Source: Larkinella humicola
GTDB taxonomy: Bacteria > Bacteroidota > Bacteroidia > Cytophagales > Spirosomataceae
DNA length: 64,000 nt
Assembly: GCF_008727875.1 (NCBI RefSeq)
Contig: NZ_VTWS01000006.1
Location: 1-64,000 of the forward strand
Direction: 5' to 3'
The notes beneath the pieces were generated by a model. The model was not told where the DNA came from, did not search any database, and was given only the letters and a program-made list of their open reading frames with translations. The translations under genes and the position numbers were made by a program. Below, one piece after another: positions 8,749 through 17,931 of the stretch (positions within the stretch are counted from its first letter, which is position 1; each line of letters starts with the position of its first letter).

Positions 8749-8830
8749 GACAAGAGAGGTGAGAATAGAGAGTAAAGATTTTACAATTTGATTTTCAAAT
8801 CTTTACTCTCTATTCTCACCTCCCTTGTCT
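8748..8830. repeat. second long palindrome behind dnaJ
   Basis: Arms 8748-8781 and 8797-8830 are 34 bases each with a single mismatch and a 15-base loop. They consist of AGA/GAG words (AGACAAGAGAGGTGAG...). It abuts the dnaJ palindrome on the left and ends six bases before the stop codon of the convergent DUF2723 gene, so the whole convergent gap is two stacked palindromes. The words resemble those at 1261-1350. Confidence 0.85.
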
Positions 8831-8835
8831 CCGGG

Positions 8836-11800
8836 TTATCCCAGCGCGTTCAAATGCTTCTGGAACAGCGCGTCGTATTTTTTCGCCAGCGCTTCGTTTT
8901 TGGTTTCGCGGAACGCGTTCACGATGGTTTGCAGGTTGTACAGATCAAAGTTGGCGTCGTCGCTGCCGCCACCGGTTTGCTTGATGTAGGTCAGACTCTG
9001 GTCGGCCCGGTTTGCGACCACATCGGCAATGGCCTGGGCGGTTTTCAGATCGCCTACTTCCAGCAGAATCCGGATGTAATTGGTCGAAATCTGGTCGTAC
9101 GGAATGCTTTTGTCGGGAATGACCTGCAACGAATGGTTCAGCACTTCTTTGGCCTGGGCATTTTTTCCCTCGCGCATCAACTGATCGGCCAGCCGCAGGA
9201 ACGCAATCCGGGCCGAAATAACCGGTGAACCACGGTACGTATCGTCGTAATACGAATTCGGGTTGTTCATTTCCCGCCAGAAGGTTTTCTTCATCATGTT
9301 GGTGTACATAACGTCGGAATTCACAAAACCGTCCGTTGCACTCGGCACCTGCACCGGCATCAACCGGAATGCATACCCTTCCAACTGCATGTGATCCTTC
9401 AGATTCAGATAATTCGATTGCCCCAGCGTAGTAGAGAAATAGATCGGCCGCTTCCAGTTATTGGTCGCGATGATATCGAGCATCACCAGATCCGGTTTGT
9501 AGATATCCTGTTTGCCATAATTCCAGACCACGGTATCTTTCACCATCGGCAGCAGGTTAGCCGGCACAAAACCGAGTTTCTGAACCTCCGCCTTGTCAAC
9601 CGGCAGGAAGAACGTCGGCGACGGCAGAATGTTGGTCATTTCGCCGGTTGTCAGTGGCACCTGAATCGCCTGGTTGTTCTGTTTCACCAACCCGATGTAT
9701 TCTTTCAGGTTGATGCCATTTTTCACCGCCGGGATTTCGTAAAACGGAATCACATCGTTTTTCCCTTTGTTGAACTGGGCAAATTCCAGCGAAATCGGCA
9801 ACGCTTCAGACTCGTACGTTTTGCGTTTCATTTGCTGAATATACCACTCGGTGCCGAGCAGGCTCAGGTTACAAACCCGTACGTCGGTCCGGAAACCTTC
9901 GACTTCCTGGGCATACCACAAGGGGAACGTGTCATTATCACCACCCACAAACAGAATGGCGTTCGGAGCGCAGGAATTCAGGAGGTTTTTGGCAAAATCA
10001 ACCGAATGGTAGCGGTTCGACCGGTCGTGGTTATCCCAGCTTTTGGCCGCCATCATCACCGGAACCAGCAAACACAGACCAGCGACGAGCCCCACACGCA
10101 TCTTTTCATTCTTCAAGTAGGCCGCCAAACCGTCTACCAGTGCAACCACCCCCAGACCGATCCAGATGGCAAAGAAGTAGAATGAGCCTACGTAAATGTA
10201 ATCCCGTTCACGCGGTTCGGAAGGCGGAGAGTTCAGGAAGATCTGCAACGCAATCCCGGTAAAGAAAAACAGCATCCCCACAATCAGCAGGTCTTTTGGC
10301 CGGCGGAAATATTGAATGACCATCCCGAACAAGCCCAGCAGAAACGGCAGCATGTAGAAGTTATCACGGGCTTTGTTGTCCTTGATCAGATCCGGAACAC
10401 CATCGTCACTCGTCCAGGGCAGCAGATAGCCCGATCCTTCCTGATCACCGGCGCGTCCGGCAAAATTCCACATCAGATACCGCCAGTACATATGCCCCAA
10501 CTGGTATTGAAAGAAGAATTGCAGGTTATCCCCCATCGTCACTTTCCGCGTGGGTTGCCCCTGCGCATCGAGCGGAATGTTTAGCATGCGGGAATACAGT
10601 TGCGGGTGGTTATTCTGGTTGCTGTAAATCCGCGGAAACAGCATTTGCTTGTCGCTGTCGTAGATGTATTCCGGCGCATAATCGAAGATTTTGTACTGGC
10701 CGTCGCGCTTTTCGTATTGTGGAGCGCCTTTTTTCTGATCGACGGGGCGCGAGAAAAACAACGGGCCGTAGCTGAGCGAGCGATTGCCGTATTGCTCGCG
10801 TTTGAGGTACGACACGAAATTGACCACATCGCTCGGGTTATTTTCGTTGATTGGCGTATTGAAATCCGACCGGATCAGCACCTGAATGTAGGACGCGTAA
10901 CCAATCAAAACGAACGCCAGTCCCAGCAAAGCCGTGTTCAAAATGGGCCGGTTTTTGCGCGCCGACCAGATAATTCCGTAGATCAGTGCCCCGATAAAGA
11001 CAATCGTGAAGATGATGATACCGGTTGTAAAGGGCATTCCGAACGTGTTAACGAAAAACCGTTCAACGGCAAAAGCCGCTGTGGGAAGCCCCGGAATGAT
11101 GCCCGAGTTGATGATACCCAGAATGACCATCCCGACACCGAAGGAAATGATACCACCCCAAAGCGTAGTTTTCGGATTCTTCTTGAAATAGTAAATCAAT
11201 GCCATGGCGGGCAGGGTCACCAGGTTCAGCAAGTGGACGCCGATGGAAAGACCGATCAGGTAGGCGATGAAAATCAGCCAGCGATTGGCGGCAGCCTCGT
11301 CTTCGATCAGCTCCCAACGGAAAGCCGCCCAGACGACAATGGCCGTAAAAAAGGAAGAAACCCCGTATACTTCGGCTTCAACGGCCGAAAACCAGAAGGT
11401 ATCTGAAAACGTATAGACCAGGGCACCAACGACACCGGAACCGATCACCGTCCAGATTTCGGTCGGGGTCAGTTCATTGAATTGCTTGTTGATCAGTTTG
11501 CGGCCCAGCATGGTGATCGTCCAGAACAGAAACAGAATGGAGAACGCACTGGCGAGGACCGACATCATGTTGATCCAGTAGGCTACCTGGGTGACATCGC
11601 CGAGGGCCAGCATCGAGAAAACGCGGCCCGTCAGCAGGAAAAACGGCGCTCCCGGCGGGTGAGGCACCTGAAGTTTATAGGCACAGGCAATGAATTCGCC
11701 ACAGTCCCAGAAGCTGGCCGTCCGCTCGACCGTCGACGCATACGTAAACAGCGCGATGGCGAAAAGCACCCAGCCGGTTATGTTGTTGATGCGTTTATAC

Positions 11801-11868
11801 GAAAAACCGGATGCTTGCGGGGGCGTCCCGGAACGCACTGTAGATTCTGTTCCTCTGATGGTCTGCAT
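8836..11868 (-). CDS. DUF2723 membrane protein (GT117-like)
   Basis: Protein of 1010 aa. After about 25 residues comes a polytopic membrane half with about a dozen hydrophobic helices, carrying the DUF2723 hallmark near the first loops (STVERTASFWDCGEFIA). A soluble C-terminal half follows, ending in TPR-like helices (residues about 880-1010). The family is common in Bacteroidota and is related to protein O-mannosyltransferases (glycosyltransferase family 117). A lipid-linked sugar transferase role on exported proteins is likely but not proven. The Asp-Cys-Gly-Glu loop is the candidate catalytic site. It is convergent with dnaJ. Confidence 0.88.
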   Translation of the reverse strand: MQTIRGTESTVRSGTPPQASGFSYKRINNITGWVLFAIALFTYASTVERTASFWDCGEFIACAYKLQVPHPPGAPFFLLTGRVFSMLALGDVTQVAYWINMMSVLASAFSILFLFWTITMLGRKLINKQFNELTPTEIWTVIGSGVVGALVYTFSDTFWFSAVEAEVYGVSSFFTAIVVWAAFRWELIEDEAAANRWLIFIAYLIGLSIGVHLLNLVTLPAMALIYYFKKNPKTTLWGGIISFGVGMVILGIINSGIIPGLPTAAFAVERFFVNTFGMPFTTGIIIFTIVFIGALIYGIIWSARKNRPILNTALLGLAFVLIGYASYIQVLIRSDFNTPINENNPSDVVNFVSYLKREQYGNRSLSYGPLFFSRPVDQKKGAPQYEKRDGQYKIFDYAPEYIYDSDKQMLFPRIYSNQNNHPQLYSRMLNIPLDAQGQPTRKVTMGDNLQFFFQYQLGHMYWRYLMWNFAGRAGDQEGSGYLLPWTSDDGVPDLIKDNKARDNFYMLPFLLGLFGMVIQYFRRPKDLLIVGMLFFFTGIALQIFLNSPPSEPRERDYIYVGSFYFFAIWIGLGVVALVDGLAAYLKNEKMRVGLVAGLCLLVPVMMAAKSWDNHDRSNRYHSVDFAKNLLNSCAPNAILFVGGDNDTFPLWYAQEVEGFRTDVRVCNLSLLGTEWYIQQMKRKTYESEALPISLEFAQFNKGKNDVIPFYEIPAVKNGINLKEYIGLVKQNNQAIQVPLTTGEMTNILPSPTFFLPVDKAEVQKLGFVPANLLPMVKDTVVWNYGKQDIYKPDLVMLDIIATNNWKRPIYFSTTLGQSNYLNLKDHMQLEGYAFRLMPVQVPSATDGFVNSDVMYTNMMKKTFWREMNNPNSYYDDTYRGSPVISARIAFLRLADQLMREGKNAQAKEVLNHSLQVIPDKSIPYDQISTNYIRILLEVGDLKTAQAIADVVANRADQSLTYIKQTGGGSDDANFDLYNLQTIVNAFRETKNEALAKKYDALFQKHLNALG

Positions 11869-11891
11869 TGGGGTAAGCGGTATATTTTCCC

Positions 11892-11899
11892 CAAAATTA
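11892..11899 (-). promoter_or_regulatory. candidate -7 box for the DUF2723 gene
   Basis: On the minus strand this reads TAATTTTG, an exact match to the Bacteroidota -7 consensus TAnnTTTG, 24 bases upstream of the ATG at 11868. No clear TTG element is seen about 20 bases further upstream, so the call rests on the -7 box and its position. Confidence 0.45.
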
Positions 11900-12143
11900 A
11901 CAAAATAAACCCCGCTTGACGCCGGTCAGGCCCGTTAAAGTTTGTTAAAGCCGTTTGGGAGGTCTTCTACCAGCTATTGCCGGTTGCTGCAACTTATGGA
12001 CTAAAACCTACCCGTTATGGGTTTCGGGTAGCGAATGTGTAACCAAATCCGGTATTTCAATGCGCTATTCAATGACAGAGTGGGCAACCGGTTGTTCATT
12101 CTGACGATTGTCAGCCCGTTCACCAACCAACCCAACTACCCTT

Positions 12144-12431
12144 ATGAAATCTCTTTTCAGACTTGGCGTTGCCATTGATTGCATGGCCGTTCTCTACGGT
12201 ATTTACGATGCGCTGGCGGGCACCTTTTTGTGGCCGGAACTCTACGCCGGCAAAGGGCTGCTGGCAATTGCCCTCTGTGGCACCTTCGTGGCCCTGGCGA
12301 TTTACGCGAAAACCCGCGACCAGGTTTCGCTGTCGACGGTCACGGCCCGGCTTCCGGCTTTTCCACTCCTGGGCTTCGGCCTGATGATGTTGCTGATTGC
12401 GGCTTCCAACCGGCTGAGTGCGAATAAGTGA
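12144..12431 (+). CDS. small membrane protein
   Basis: Hypothetical protein of 95 aa with three probable membrane helices: residues about 5-25, 30-50 and 70-90. The frame is open upstream to a TTG at 12108, but ATG 12144 (MKSLFRLGVAID) makes a natural first helix. I do not recognise a family. It is convergent with the M3 peptidase gene, and the gap between them is a palindrome. The 275-base stretch upstream of it shows no other gene. Confidence 0.7.
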   Translation: MKSLFRLGVAIDCMAVLYGIYDALAGTFLWPELYAGKGLLAIALCGTFVALAIYAKTRDQVSLSTVTARLPAFPLLGFGLMMLLIAASNRLSANK

Positions 12432-12433
12432 AG

Positions 12434-12504
12434 TTATTTCGCAGAGGTTATCAGAGTTAAGCGGAGTTTTTCTCTGATAACCTCTGATTAACTCTGCGAA
12501 ATAA
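12434..12504. repeat. nested palindrome between convergent genes
   Basis: Outer arms of 13 bp (12434-12446 TTATTTCGCAGAG and 12492-12504) and inner complementary words GGTTATCAGAG/CTCTGATAACC allow two nested or alternative stems. Repeated words of the form CAGAGGTTA and CAGAGTTA suggest growth by short duplication. It starts two bases after one stop codon and ends six bases before the other gene's stop, so it may act as a bidirectional 3' end. Confidence 0.8.
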
Positions 12505-12510
12505 TCCTTT

Positions 12511-14640
12511 TTAAAGCGTCAGTCCGCTTCGGCGGAGCATGGCTTGCGGAGATGGTTCACGGCCCCGGAATTTCTTGTAAAGCTCCATCGGTTTTTCCGT
12601 CCCCCCTTTTTCCAGGACGTTCTTGCGGAATTTGTCGGCCACTTCCCGGCTCGACAGTCCTTTTTCCTTGAAGAACTCAAACGCATCAGCGTCCAGTACT
12701 TCCGACCATTTGTAGCTGTAATAACCGGCGGAATACCCACCGGCAAAGATGTGTGAGAACGCCGGACTGAAAGCCGTTCCCGGTACTTTCGGAAACAGAT
12801 TTACCAGCGAATCGATGTGGGATTCGACCTGCTCGACGGTTTCCCCTTTCGGCGCACCGCCGTGCCAGTACATATCGACCAGCCCATAGCGCAACTGCGT
12901 CAGGTTGGCCATACCAGCCATGAAGTTCTGGCTCGCCCGGATTTTTTCGATCAAATCATTCGGAATCACTTCGCCCGTCTGGTAATGTTTGGCAAACAGT
13001 TTCAGCGCTTCCGGGTCGTAACACCAGTTTTCCATCACCTGCGAAGGCAGCTCCACAAAATCGCGGTACACGCTCGTTCCCGACAGGCTTTCGTATTTGC
13101 TGTTGGCCAGCATGCCGTGCAAACCGTGCCCAAATTCGTGGAAAAGCGTGGTTACCTCGTTGAAATTCAGCAGTGACGGTTTGGTTTCGGTGGGACGCGT
13201 GAAGTTGCAGACGTTAACAATGTGCGGGCGAATGTTCACGCCATTTTCCACTTTTTGCCCCTGAAGATCGTTCATCCAGGCCCCGCTGCGTTTGCCCGCC
13301 CGCGGGAAGTAATCGCCGTAAAAAACCGCCAGAAACTTGCCGTCCTGATCAAAAACATCGTAGGTTTTTACTTCCGGATTGTACGTCGGCACGTCTTTCC
13401 GCTCCTTGAACGTCAGGCCATACAGCTTGTTGGCAATTGTGAAGGCCCCTTCGATGACGTTTTCCAGTTTGAAATACGGTTTCAGAATTTCATCGTCGAG
13501 CGCGTATTTCTCCTTTTTCAGTTTTTCGGAATAGTAGTTATAATCCCAACGTTCCAGTCGTTCATCCTTAAAACCGTTCTGCTTCGCGTAGGTGGTCAGT
13601 TCGGTCATCTGCTTTTCGGCCACGGGTTTGGCGTAACCGGCCAGTTCGCTCAGAAACTGCTTCACTTTCTCCGGCGAACCCGCCATGCTTTCTTCCAGAA
13701 TGAAATCGGCGTGCGTCTGGTAGCCCAACAGTTTGGCGCGGTCGTAGCGAAGCTGGACCAGTTTGCCGATAATTTGCTGGTTGTCGTTTTTGTCACTGTG
13801 GAAACCGCGTGAGTTATAGGCAATAAACAGCTTTTTCCTCAACTCCCGGTTGTCGGCGTACTGCATAAACGGCTGGTAGCTAGGAGCCTGCAAGGTAAAT
13901 ACCCAGCTGGTTTTCCCTTTCTGCGTTGCCGTGGCTTTGGCGGCTTCCCGCGCAAAGTCCGGCAAACCCGCCAGGTCCTTTTCGTCCGTCACTTCCATCA
14001 GGTATTCGTTCGTTTCGTTCAGCACATTTTCGCCAAACTGCAACGAAAACTGCGACAGGTCTTTGTTGATGGCCCGGAATTTGTCCTTATCGGCGGCTTT
14101 CAGATTGGCCCCGTTGCGGGCAAAACCTTTGTATGATTTTTCGAGCAGCATCCGGTCTTCGCCTTGCAGTTTCAGCTGATCCCGCTGGTCGTAAACGGTT
14201 TTGATGCGCTTGAACAGTTTCTCATTCAGGGAAATATCGTTGCCGTATTCCGTTAGCAAGGGCGAGGCTTCCCGCACAATTTTCTGCAATTCGGGGCTGG
14301 TTTCCGCGCTGTTCAGATTGAACAGCACCGACGACACCCGGTTCACCATATGACCGGCATTTTCGAGCGCGACCACGGTATTTTCAAACGTCGGCGCGGC
14401 CGGATTCGCCACAATGGCGTCGATTTCCTTCCGGCCCATCGCCATGGCTTCTTTCAGAGCGGGCAGGTAATGGTCATTTTTAATCAGATCAAACGGCACC
14501 GTCTCGTGCGGTGTTTTGAACGGTTGCAATAGCGGATTTTCACTCATTTTGGCTTTTTCGGGAGAAGGCTGTGCTAAAAGTGCCGGGGTCAAAGCCGCCA
14601 GCAGCACCGCCGTTTGGGTCATTTTTCGAAGTGTAAACAT
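12511..14640 (-). CDS. M3 family oligopeptidase, peptidyl-dipeptidase Dcp type
   Basis: Zinc metallopeptidase of 709 aa with a signal peptide (MFTLRKMTQTAVLLAALTPA, cut near LLAQ). It carries the M3 catalytic motif HEFGHGLHG, with the downstream Glu in the YESLSGT...RDFVELPSQVMENW region typical of thimet/Dcp peptidases. It should cleave small peptides in the periplasm. Length fits the bacterial Dcp group. An upstream frame extension to 14709 has no family similarity, so ATG 14640 is used. FkbM lies upstream on the same strand with a 97-base gap. Confidence 0.93.
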   Translation of the reverse strand: MFTLRKMTQTAVLLAALTPALLAQPSPEKAKMSENPLLQPFKTPHETVPFDLIKNDHYLPALKEAMAMGRKEIDAIVANPAAPTFENTVVALENAGHMVNRVSSVLFNLNSAETSPELQKIVREASPLLTEYGNDISLNEKLFKRIKTVYDQRDQLKLQGEDRMLLEKSYKGFARNGANLKAADKDKFRAINKDLSQFSLQFGENVLNETNEYLMEVTDEKDLAGLPDFAREAAKATATQKGKTSWVFTLQAPSYQPFMQYADNRELRKKLFIAYNSRGFHSDKNDNQQIIGKLVQLRYDRAKLLGYQTHADFILEESMAGSPEKVKQFLSELAGYAKPVAEKQMTELTTYAKQNGFKDERLERWDYNYYSEKLKKEKYALDDEILKPYFKLENVIEGAFTIANKLYGLTFKERKDVPTYNPEVKTYDVFDQDGKFLAVFYGDYFPRAGKRSGAWMNDLQGQKVENGVNIRPHIVNVCNFTRPTETKPSLLNFNEVTTLFHEFGHGLHGMLANSKYESLSGTSVYRDFVELPSQVMENWCYDPEALKLFAKHYQTGEVIPNDLIEKIRASQNFMAGMANLTQLRYGLVDMYWHGGAPKGETVEQVESHIDSLVNLFPKVPGTAFSPAFSHIFAGGYSAGYYSYKWSEVLDADAFEFFKEKGLSSREVADKFRKNVLEKGGTEKPMELYKKFRGREPSPQAMLRRSGLTL

Positions 14641-14736
14641 TTTGATTTGCTGATGGAGTTTCTCGCAGTTTACAAAAGTACGGAAATTTAGAAAAGGAAT
14701 TCCGGACAAGCGGGATTTGTGCTTGAGCAGTGGTAA

Positions 14737-15489
14737 TCAGGCGGTCACGTCCTGCCGAACGTAAACATCGTACTCCCCCGCCGACGTTTTTCGGTACGAA
14801 TAAGCCGACGTAGCCGCCAGAAAACTGGCCGAACTGCCCGGTTTCATCCACTCGTGGAGTTCAACCACCAGCACCTGAACGGTGGGAAGCCACAACTCGG
14901 TATTAGTCCGAAACACTTCTGATTCGCTGCCTTCAATATCCAGCTTGACAACGTCGAACGGTTTGCCGCCATTCTGCTGAATCAGACCCTCGATGGATTC
15001 GGCCCGCACCGAACCGGGCGTCGGGGTGTCGGTTTCTTCCACCGTAAACCCCCATTCTCCTCCCCCCGCATCCCGAATTTCCAGGTGCGTCGGGCGCGAC
15101 CACAAACCAGCTTTCACGGCGCGAATCGTTTCATAAGCCGCAATGTTCTGCTGAAGGATTTTAAAGTTTTCGCTTTCCGGTTCCACCGAAAGAATCTGCA
15201 TTTGCGGGTAGCGATTGGCAAAATACACGGCCGCCAGACCGATGTTGCCCCCGCCATCGAGAAAATTGGTCGGCGCAAACCCCAATTCGACAGCGTCGTA
15301 TTCGCCATACACAAAAATGTTGTTGAACACGTTACGGTCTGAGGTCCCCAACCGAACAAAAATCGGGTGTTTCACCTGCGGAATCCGAATCCGAACGACG
15401 CGCTTTCGCTTCGATTTGAGCAGGAAATAGAGCGCAAGCCCTTTAAAAAAACCAAATCGATTGAGATAGAGAGGTAGTTTGCTTTTCAT
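14737..15489 (-). CDS. FkbM family methyltransferase
   Basis: SAM-dependent methyltransferase of 250 aa. Motif I is visible as FLDGGGNIGLAA around residue 77, followed by the acidic end of strand 2 (LSVEPES) and the FkbM signature DVVKLDIEGSE near residue 180. Such enzymes O-methylate sugars, polyketides or lipids; the substrate here is unknown. The hydrophobic basic N-terminus (about 35 residues) precedes the domain. It is divergent from the 566-aa protein that follows. Confidence 0.88.
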   Translation of the reverse strand: MKSKLPLYLNRFGFFKGLALYFLLKSKRKRVVRIRIPQVKHPIFVRLGTSDRNVFNNIFVYGEYDAVELGFAPTNFLDGGGNIGLAAVYFANRYPQMQILSVEPESENFKILQQNIAAYETIRAVKAGLWSRPTHLEIRDAGGGEWGFTVEETDTPTPGSVRAESIEGLIQQNGGKPFDVVKLDIEGSESEVFRTNTELWLPTVQVLVVELHEWMKPGSSASFLAATSAYSYRKTSAGEYDVYVRQDVTA

Positions 15490-15609
15490 TGTGCGATAAA
15501 AGCGCCAGGGTAATGGCTCTGTTCAGCAAATAAAATGAATTATTCAAAAGTGGAATGAAAGACAAGTCAAATTCAAACATTTATCTTGCAGCTACTTATC
15601 TACTTCACG

Positions 15610-17310
15610 ATGAACACCGAGTATTCGCCCCCCCTGACCCGCGCTCAGGAATCCCGTCTGGCCATTGAAAAACTCTATATCACAATGCGGCACCTGTTCA
15701 ACCGGGGGTTTTACAAACCGTCCGGCGTATCGGGTGAAGAAATCCGGCAGGCTCTGCTAACCCTCCGGCCCGAGATTTACGGTTCAGTCAACGACCCGCA
15801 ACGGGTTGAATTAGACGGCCTTGTATACGTTATGGACCGCTTGCCAAAGGGCATCGAAGCCTGCCGGGTCATCACGCTGGTGTCGCGTGAAGGGTTCGAG
15901 CATTCGCGGTTTCCGGTGCTCGTGCCGGCCAAACGCCGACGGAACTGCTACCGCGTCGATGACGAGCAAATGGTGATCGAGGTCACGAACGGCCGCAGCG
16001 AAATCTACGACATTCTGACTCACCTCACCTTTCTGTTTATGGAAGCCGACAAAATCCGGCGGAATGTGTTCGTCGACCGGGGCAATAAACTCCGCGAATG
16101 GGAAAAACTGGAGGCCATTATCCAGTCTGGCGGAACCGTCAAGGAAGACGAACAGGAACTGGCTCTGATGTACCTGAGTTCGATTCTGGGCCGGACGTTT
16201 GAAGAAACGCAGCAGGCCTACCACCGGTTTGCGGAAAACGCCGGAACCAACAACGGTTTGTTCCAGATTGTCTATGGACTGGGCTGCGTGTCGGTACGGG
16301 AAATTCAGGAGAAAAAAGTCGACCGTGAAATCAACTTCACGCCCATGCTGCGGGAGCGCGTCGGACAGCACCTGTACGGTGAACGCTGGGCCACCCGCAT
16401 CAAACATTACATTCAGACCAACGGCTGGCAAAACCGCCCGATCCACGTCATCAGCGCCAATCCGCACAGCGTTGTCAACTGCCTGTATGCCCCGGCCGCG
16501 CTGGCCGAAGTGACGTCCTGGGACAACCTCTATGAGCTGGCCTACAAACTTAGCCAGCCTGCGCAACAGGAACTCCGCCAGCAGGTGATCGAATTTGCCG
16601 AAGCCCACGGCTTGCACGAACTGGAGGATTTGGGGGGCACGAATCTGCTGGTGCAAGTGATCGATACTGCCCAACTCGATGCTACGAAATTGTCGCCGGA
16701 GATTGCTCACAACCCGGTTTTGATTCAGGAAACCCAGCCGCTGCTGCTGGTGATGGACTACGCGTTTGGCGAACAGGCTTTTGAAACGATGGACGAATTG
16801 CTGAAACCGTATGACCACGGCGACGAGTCGTTCGCGCTGAATGTGGCCTCGATCTCGATCATGGGCAAAGCCGGTATTCTGACCGGCGACAAAGGCGACC
16901 TGATGATTCCGACTTCGCACATTTTTGAGGGAACCGCCGACAACTACCCGCTGGAAAACGATTTTTCCATTGCTGATTTTGCCGGTTTTGGCATCGATGC
17001 CTACGAGGGCGCGATGATTACGGTGTTGGGAACGTCGTTGCAGAACAAAGACATTCTGTCGTATTTCAAAAACTCGTCCTGGAAAGCCGTCGGGCTCGAA
17101 ATGGAGGGCGCGCATTACCAGAAAGCGATTCAGTCACACGCCAAAATCCGGGGCAGCGTACAGCCCAGCATGAAGGTGCGGTATGCCTATTACGCGTCGG
17201 ACAACCCGTTGCTCACGGGGGCGACGCTGGCCTCCGGGAGTTTGGGGACGCTGGGCGTAAAACCGACGTATTTGATTACAATAAAGTGTTTGGAGAAGAT
17301 TTTGGGATAG
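15610..17310 (+). CDS. large uncharacterised cytoplasmic protein, DUF6909-like
   Basis: Protein of 566 aa with no signal peptide and no membrane helix. I associate it with the Bacteroidota family DUF6909 from its opening (RLAIEKLYITMRHLFNRG), from memory only. The last 170 residues resemble a nucleoside phosphorylase/AMP nucleosidase fold: a Gly-rich SIMGKAGIL, a DLMIPTSHIFE segment, and VGLEMEGAHY, which parallels the EMExA motif of purine nucleoside phosphorylases. A nucleoside or nucleotide-cleaving role is inference. A TTG at 15586 is in frame; ATG 15610 is chosen. Confidence 0.75.
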   Translation: MNTEYSPPLTRAQESRLAIEKLYITMRHLFNRGFYKPSGVSGEEIRQALLTLRPEIYGSVNDPQRVELDGLVYVMDRLPKGIEACRVITLVSREGFEHSRFPVLVPAKRRRNCYRVDDEQMVIEVTNGRSEIYDILTHLTFLFMEADKIRRNVFVDRGNKLREWEKLEAIIQSGGTVKEDEQELALMYLSSILGRTFEETQQAYHRFAENAGTNNGLFQIVYGLGCVSVREIQEKKVDREINFTPMLRERVGQHLYGERWATRIKHYIQTNGWQNRPIHVISANPHSVVNCLYAPAALAEVTSWDNLYELAYKLSQPAQQELRQQVIEFAEAHGLHELEDLGGTNLLVQVIDTAQLDATKLSPEIAHNPVLIQETQPLLLVMDYAFGEQAFETMDELLKPYDHGDESFALNVASISIMGKAGILTGDKGDLMIPTSHIFEGTADNYPLENDFSIADFAGFGIDAYEGAMITVLGTSLQNKDILSYFKNSSWKAVGLEMEGAHYQKAIQSHAKIRGSVQPSMKVRYAYYASDNPLLTGATLASGSLGTLGVKPTYLITIKCLEKILG

Positions 17311-17383
17311 GAACACAGATTGAACGGGTCAAAATGGATTTTAATCTGTGATAATCCGTTTAAATCCGTTCAATCCGCGTTCC
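17310..17383. repeat. imperfect palindrome of ATTGAACGGATT words
   Basis: Arms 17310-17340 and 17353-17383 are reverse complements over 31 bases with several substitutions; the words are GGAACnCnGATTGAACGG and AATGGATT. The left arm begins on the last base of the preceding TAG stop codon. The loop is ATCTGTGATT-like. It matches the pattern of stop-codon-anchored palindromes elsewhere in the window. Confidence 0.75.
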
Positions 17384-17410
17384 TTTCCCAAAACGAAAAA
17401 ACAGGAAGAA

Positions 17411-17914
17411 ATGAAACCAAACCCCTTTCAAACCTATTTCCTAACCTGTTTTCTTCTGCTCATCCCCATTCTGCTCTGGAATCTGGCCTTTTCGAATCAA
17501 CTGCCGCCCGTTTTTCAACCTGCGGTATTTTGGAAGGATATCCCTCCGTTTTTAGCTTTCGGCGAAAACGGCCTGAGGTTTCTAGTCTTTGGATTGGCTT
17601 ACCTGATGCCATTTTCGCTGGTGTCAAGGACCCGGAAAACCGGTTTTATTGTGTATGGGGCCGGCCTGTTCCTCTACTTTTCCTCGTGGCTCGTCCTGCT
17701 CTATGCACCCGATAGTCCGTGGAGCCACAGCCTTTGGGGCTTTCTGGCTCCCGCTTACACGCCATTTGTCTGGTTAATGGGCATCGGACTGATTGGCCGC
17801 TCGTTTTCTTTCAATCTGACCTATCGACCTTGGATTTTCGGAGCGGTTTCAGTACTTTTTCTCGTATTTCATCTCTCACACTCCTTCCTGGTCTATAAAA
17901 GACTTCATGGATAG
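17411..17914 (+). CDS. small integral membrane protein
   Basis: Hypothetical protein of 167 aa with about five hydrophobic helices spread from residue 10 to 160. ATG 17411 follows a purine-rich AGGAAG ribosome site. I do not recognise a family. The next gene (DUF1801) starts 17 bases downstream and a third (DUF6157) follows, so the three are probably co-transcribed. No catalytic motif is visible. Confidence 0.72.
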   Translation: MKPNPFQTYFLTCFLLLIPILLWNLAFSNQLPPVFQPAVFWKDIPPFLAFGENGLRFLVFGLAYLMPFSLVSRTRKTGFIVYGAGLFLYFSSWLVLLYAPDSPWSHSLWGFLAPAYTPFVWLMGIGLIGRSFSFNLTYRPWIFGAVSVLFLVFHLSHSFLVYKRLHG

Positions 17915-17931
17915 AAAACCCTTTTCCGCGT

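Noticed and set aside
15811-17115. 434-codon open frame antisense to the 566-aa gene
   Set aside because: Its length is striking, but the composition is rich in residues produced by mirroring the sense codons, it has no recognisable motif, and the sense frame reads as a real protein with normal start and stop.
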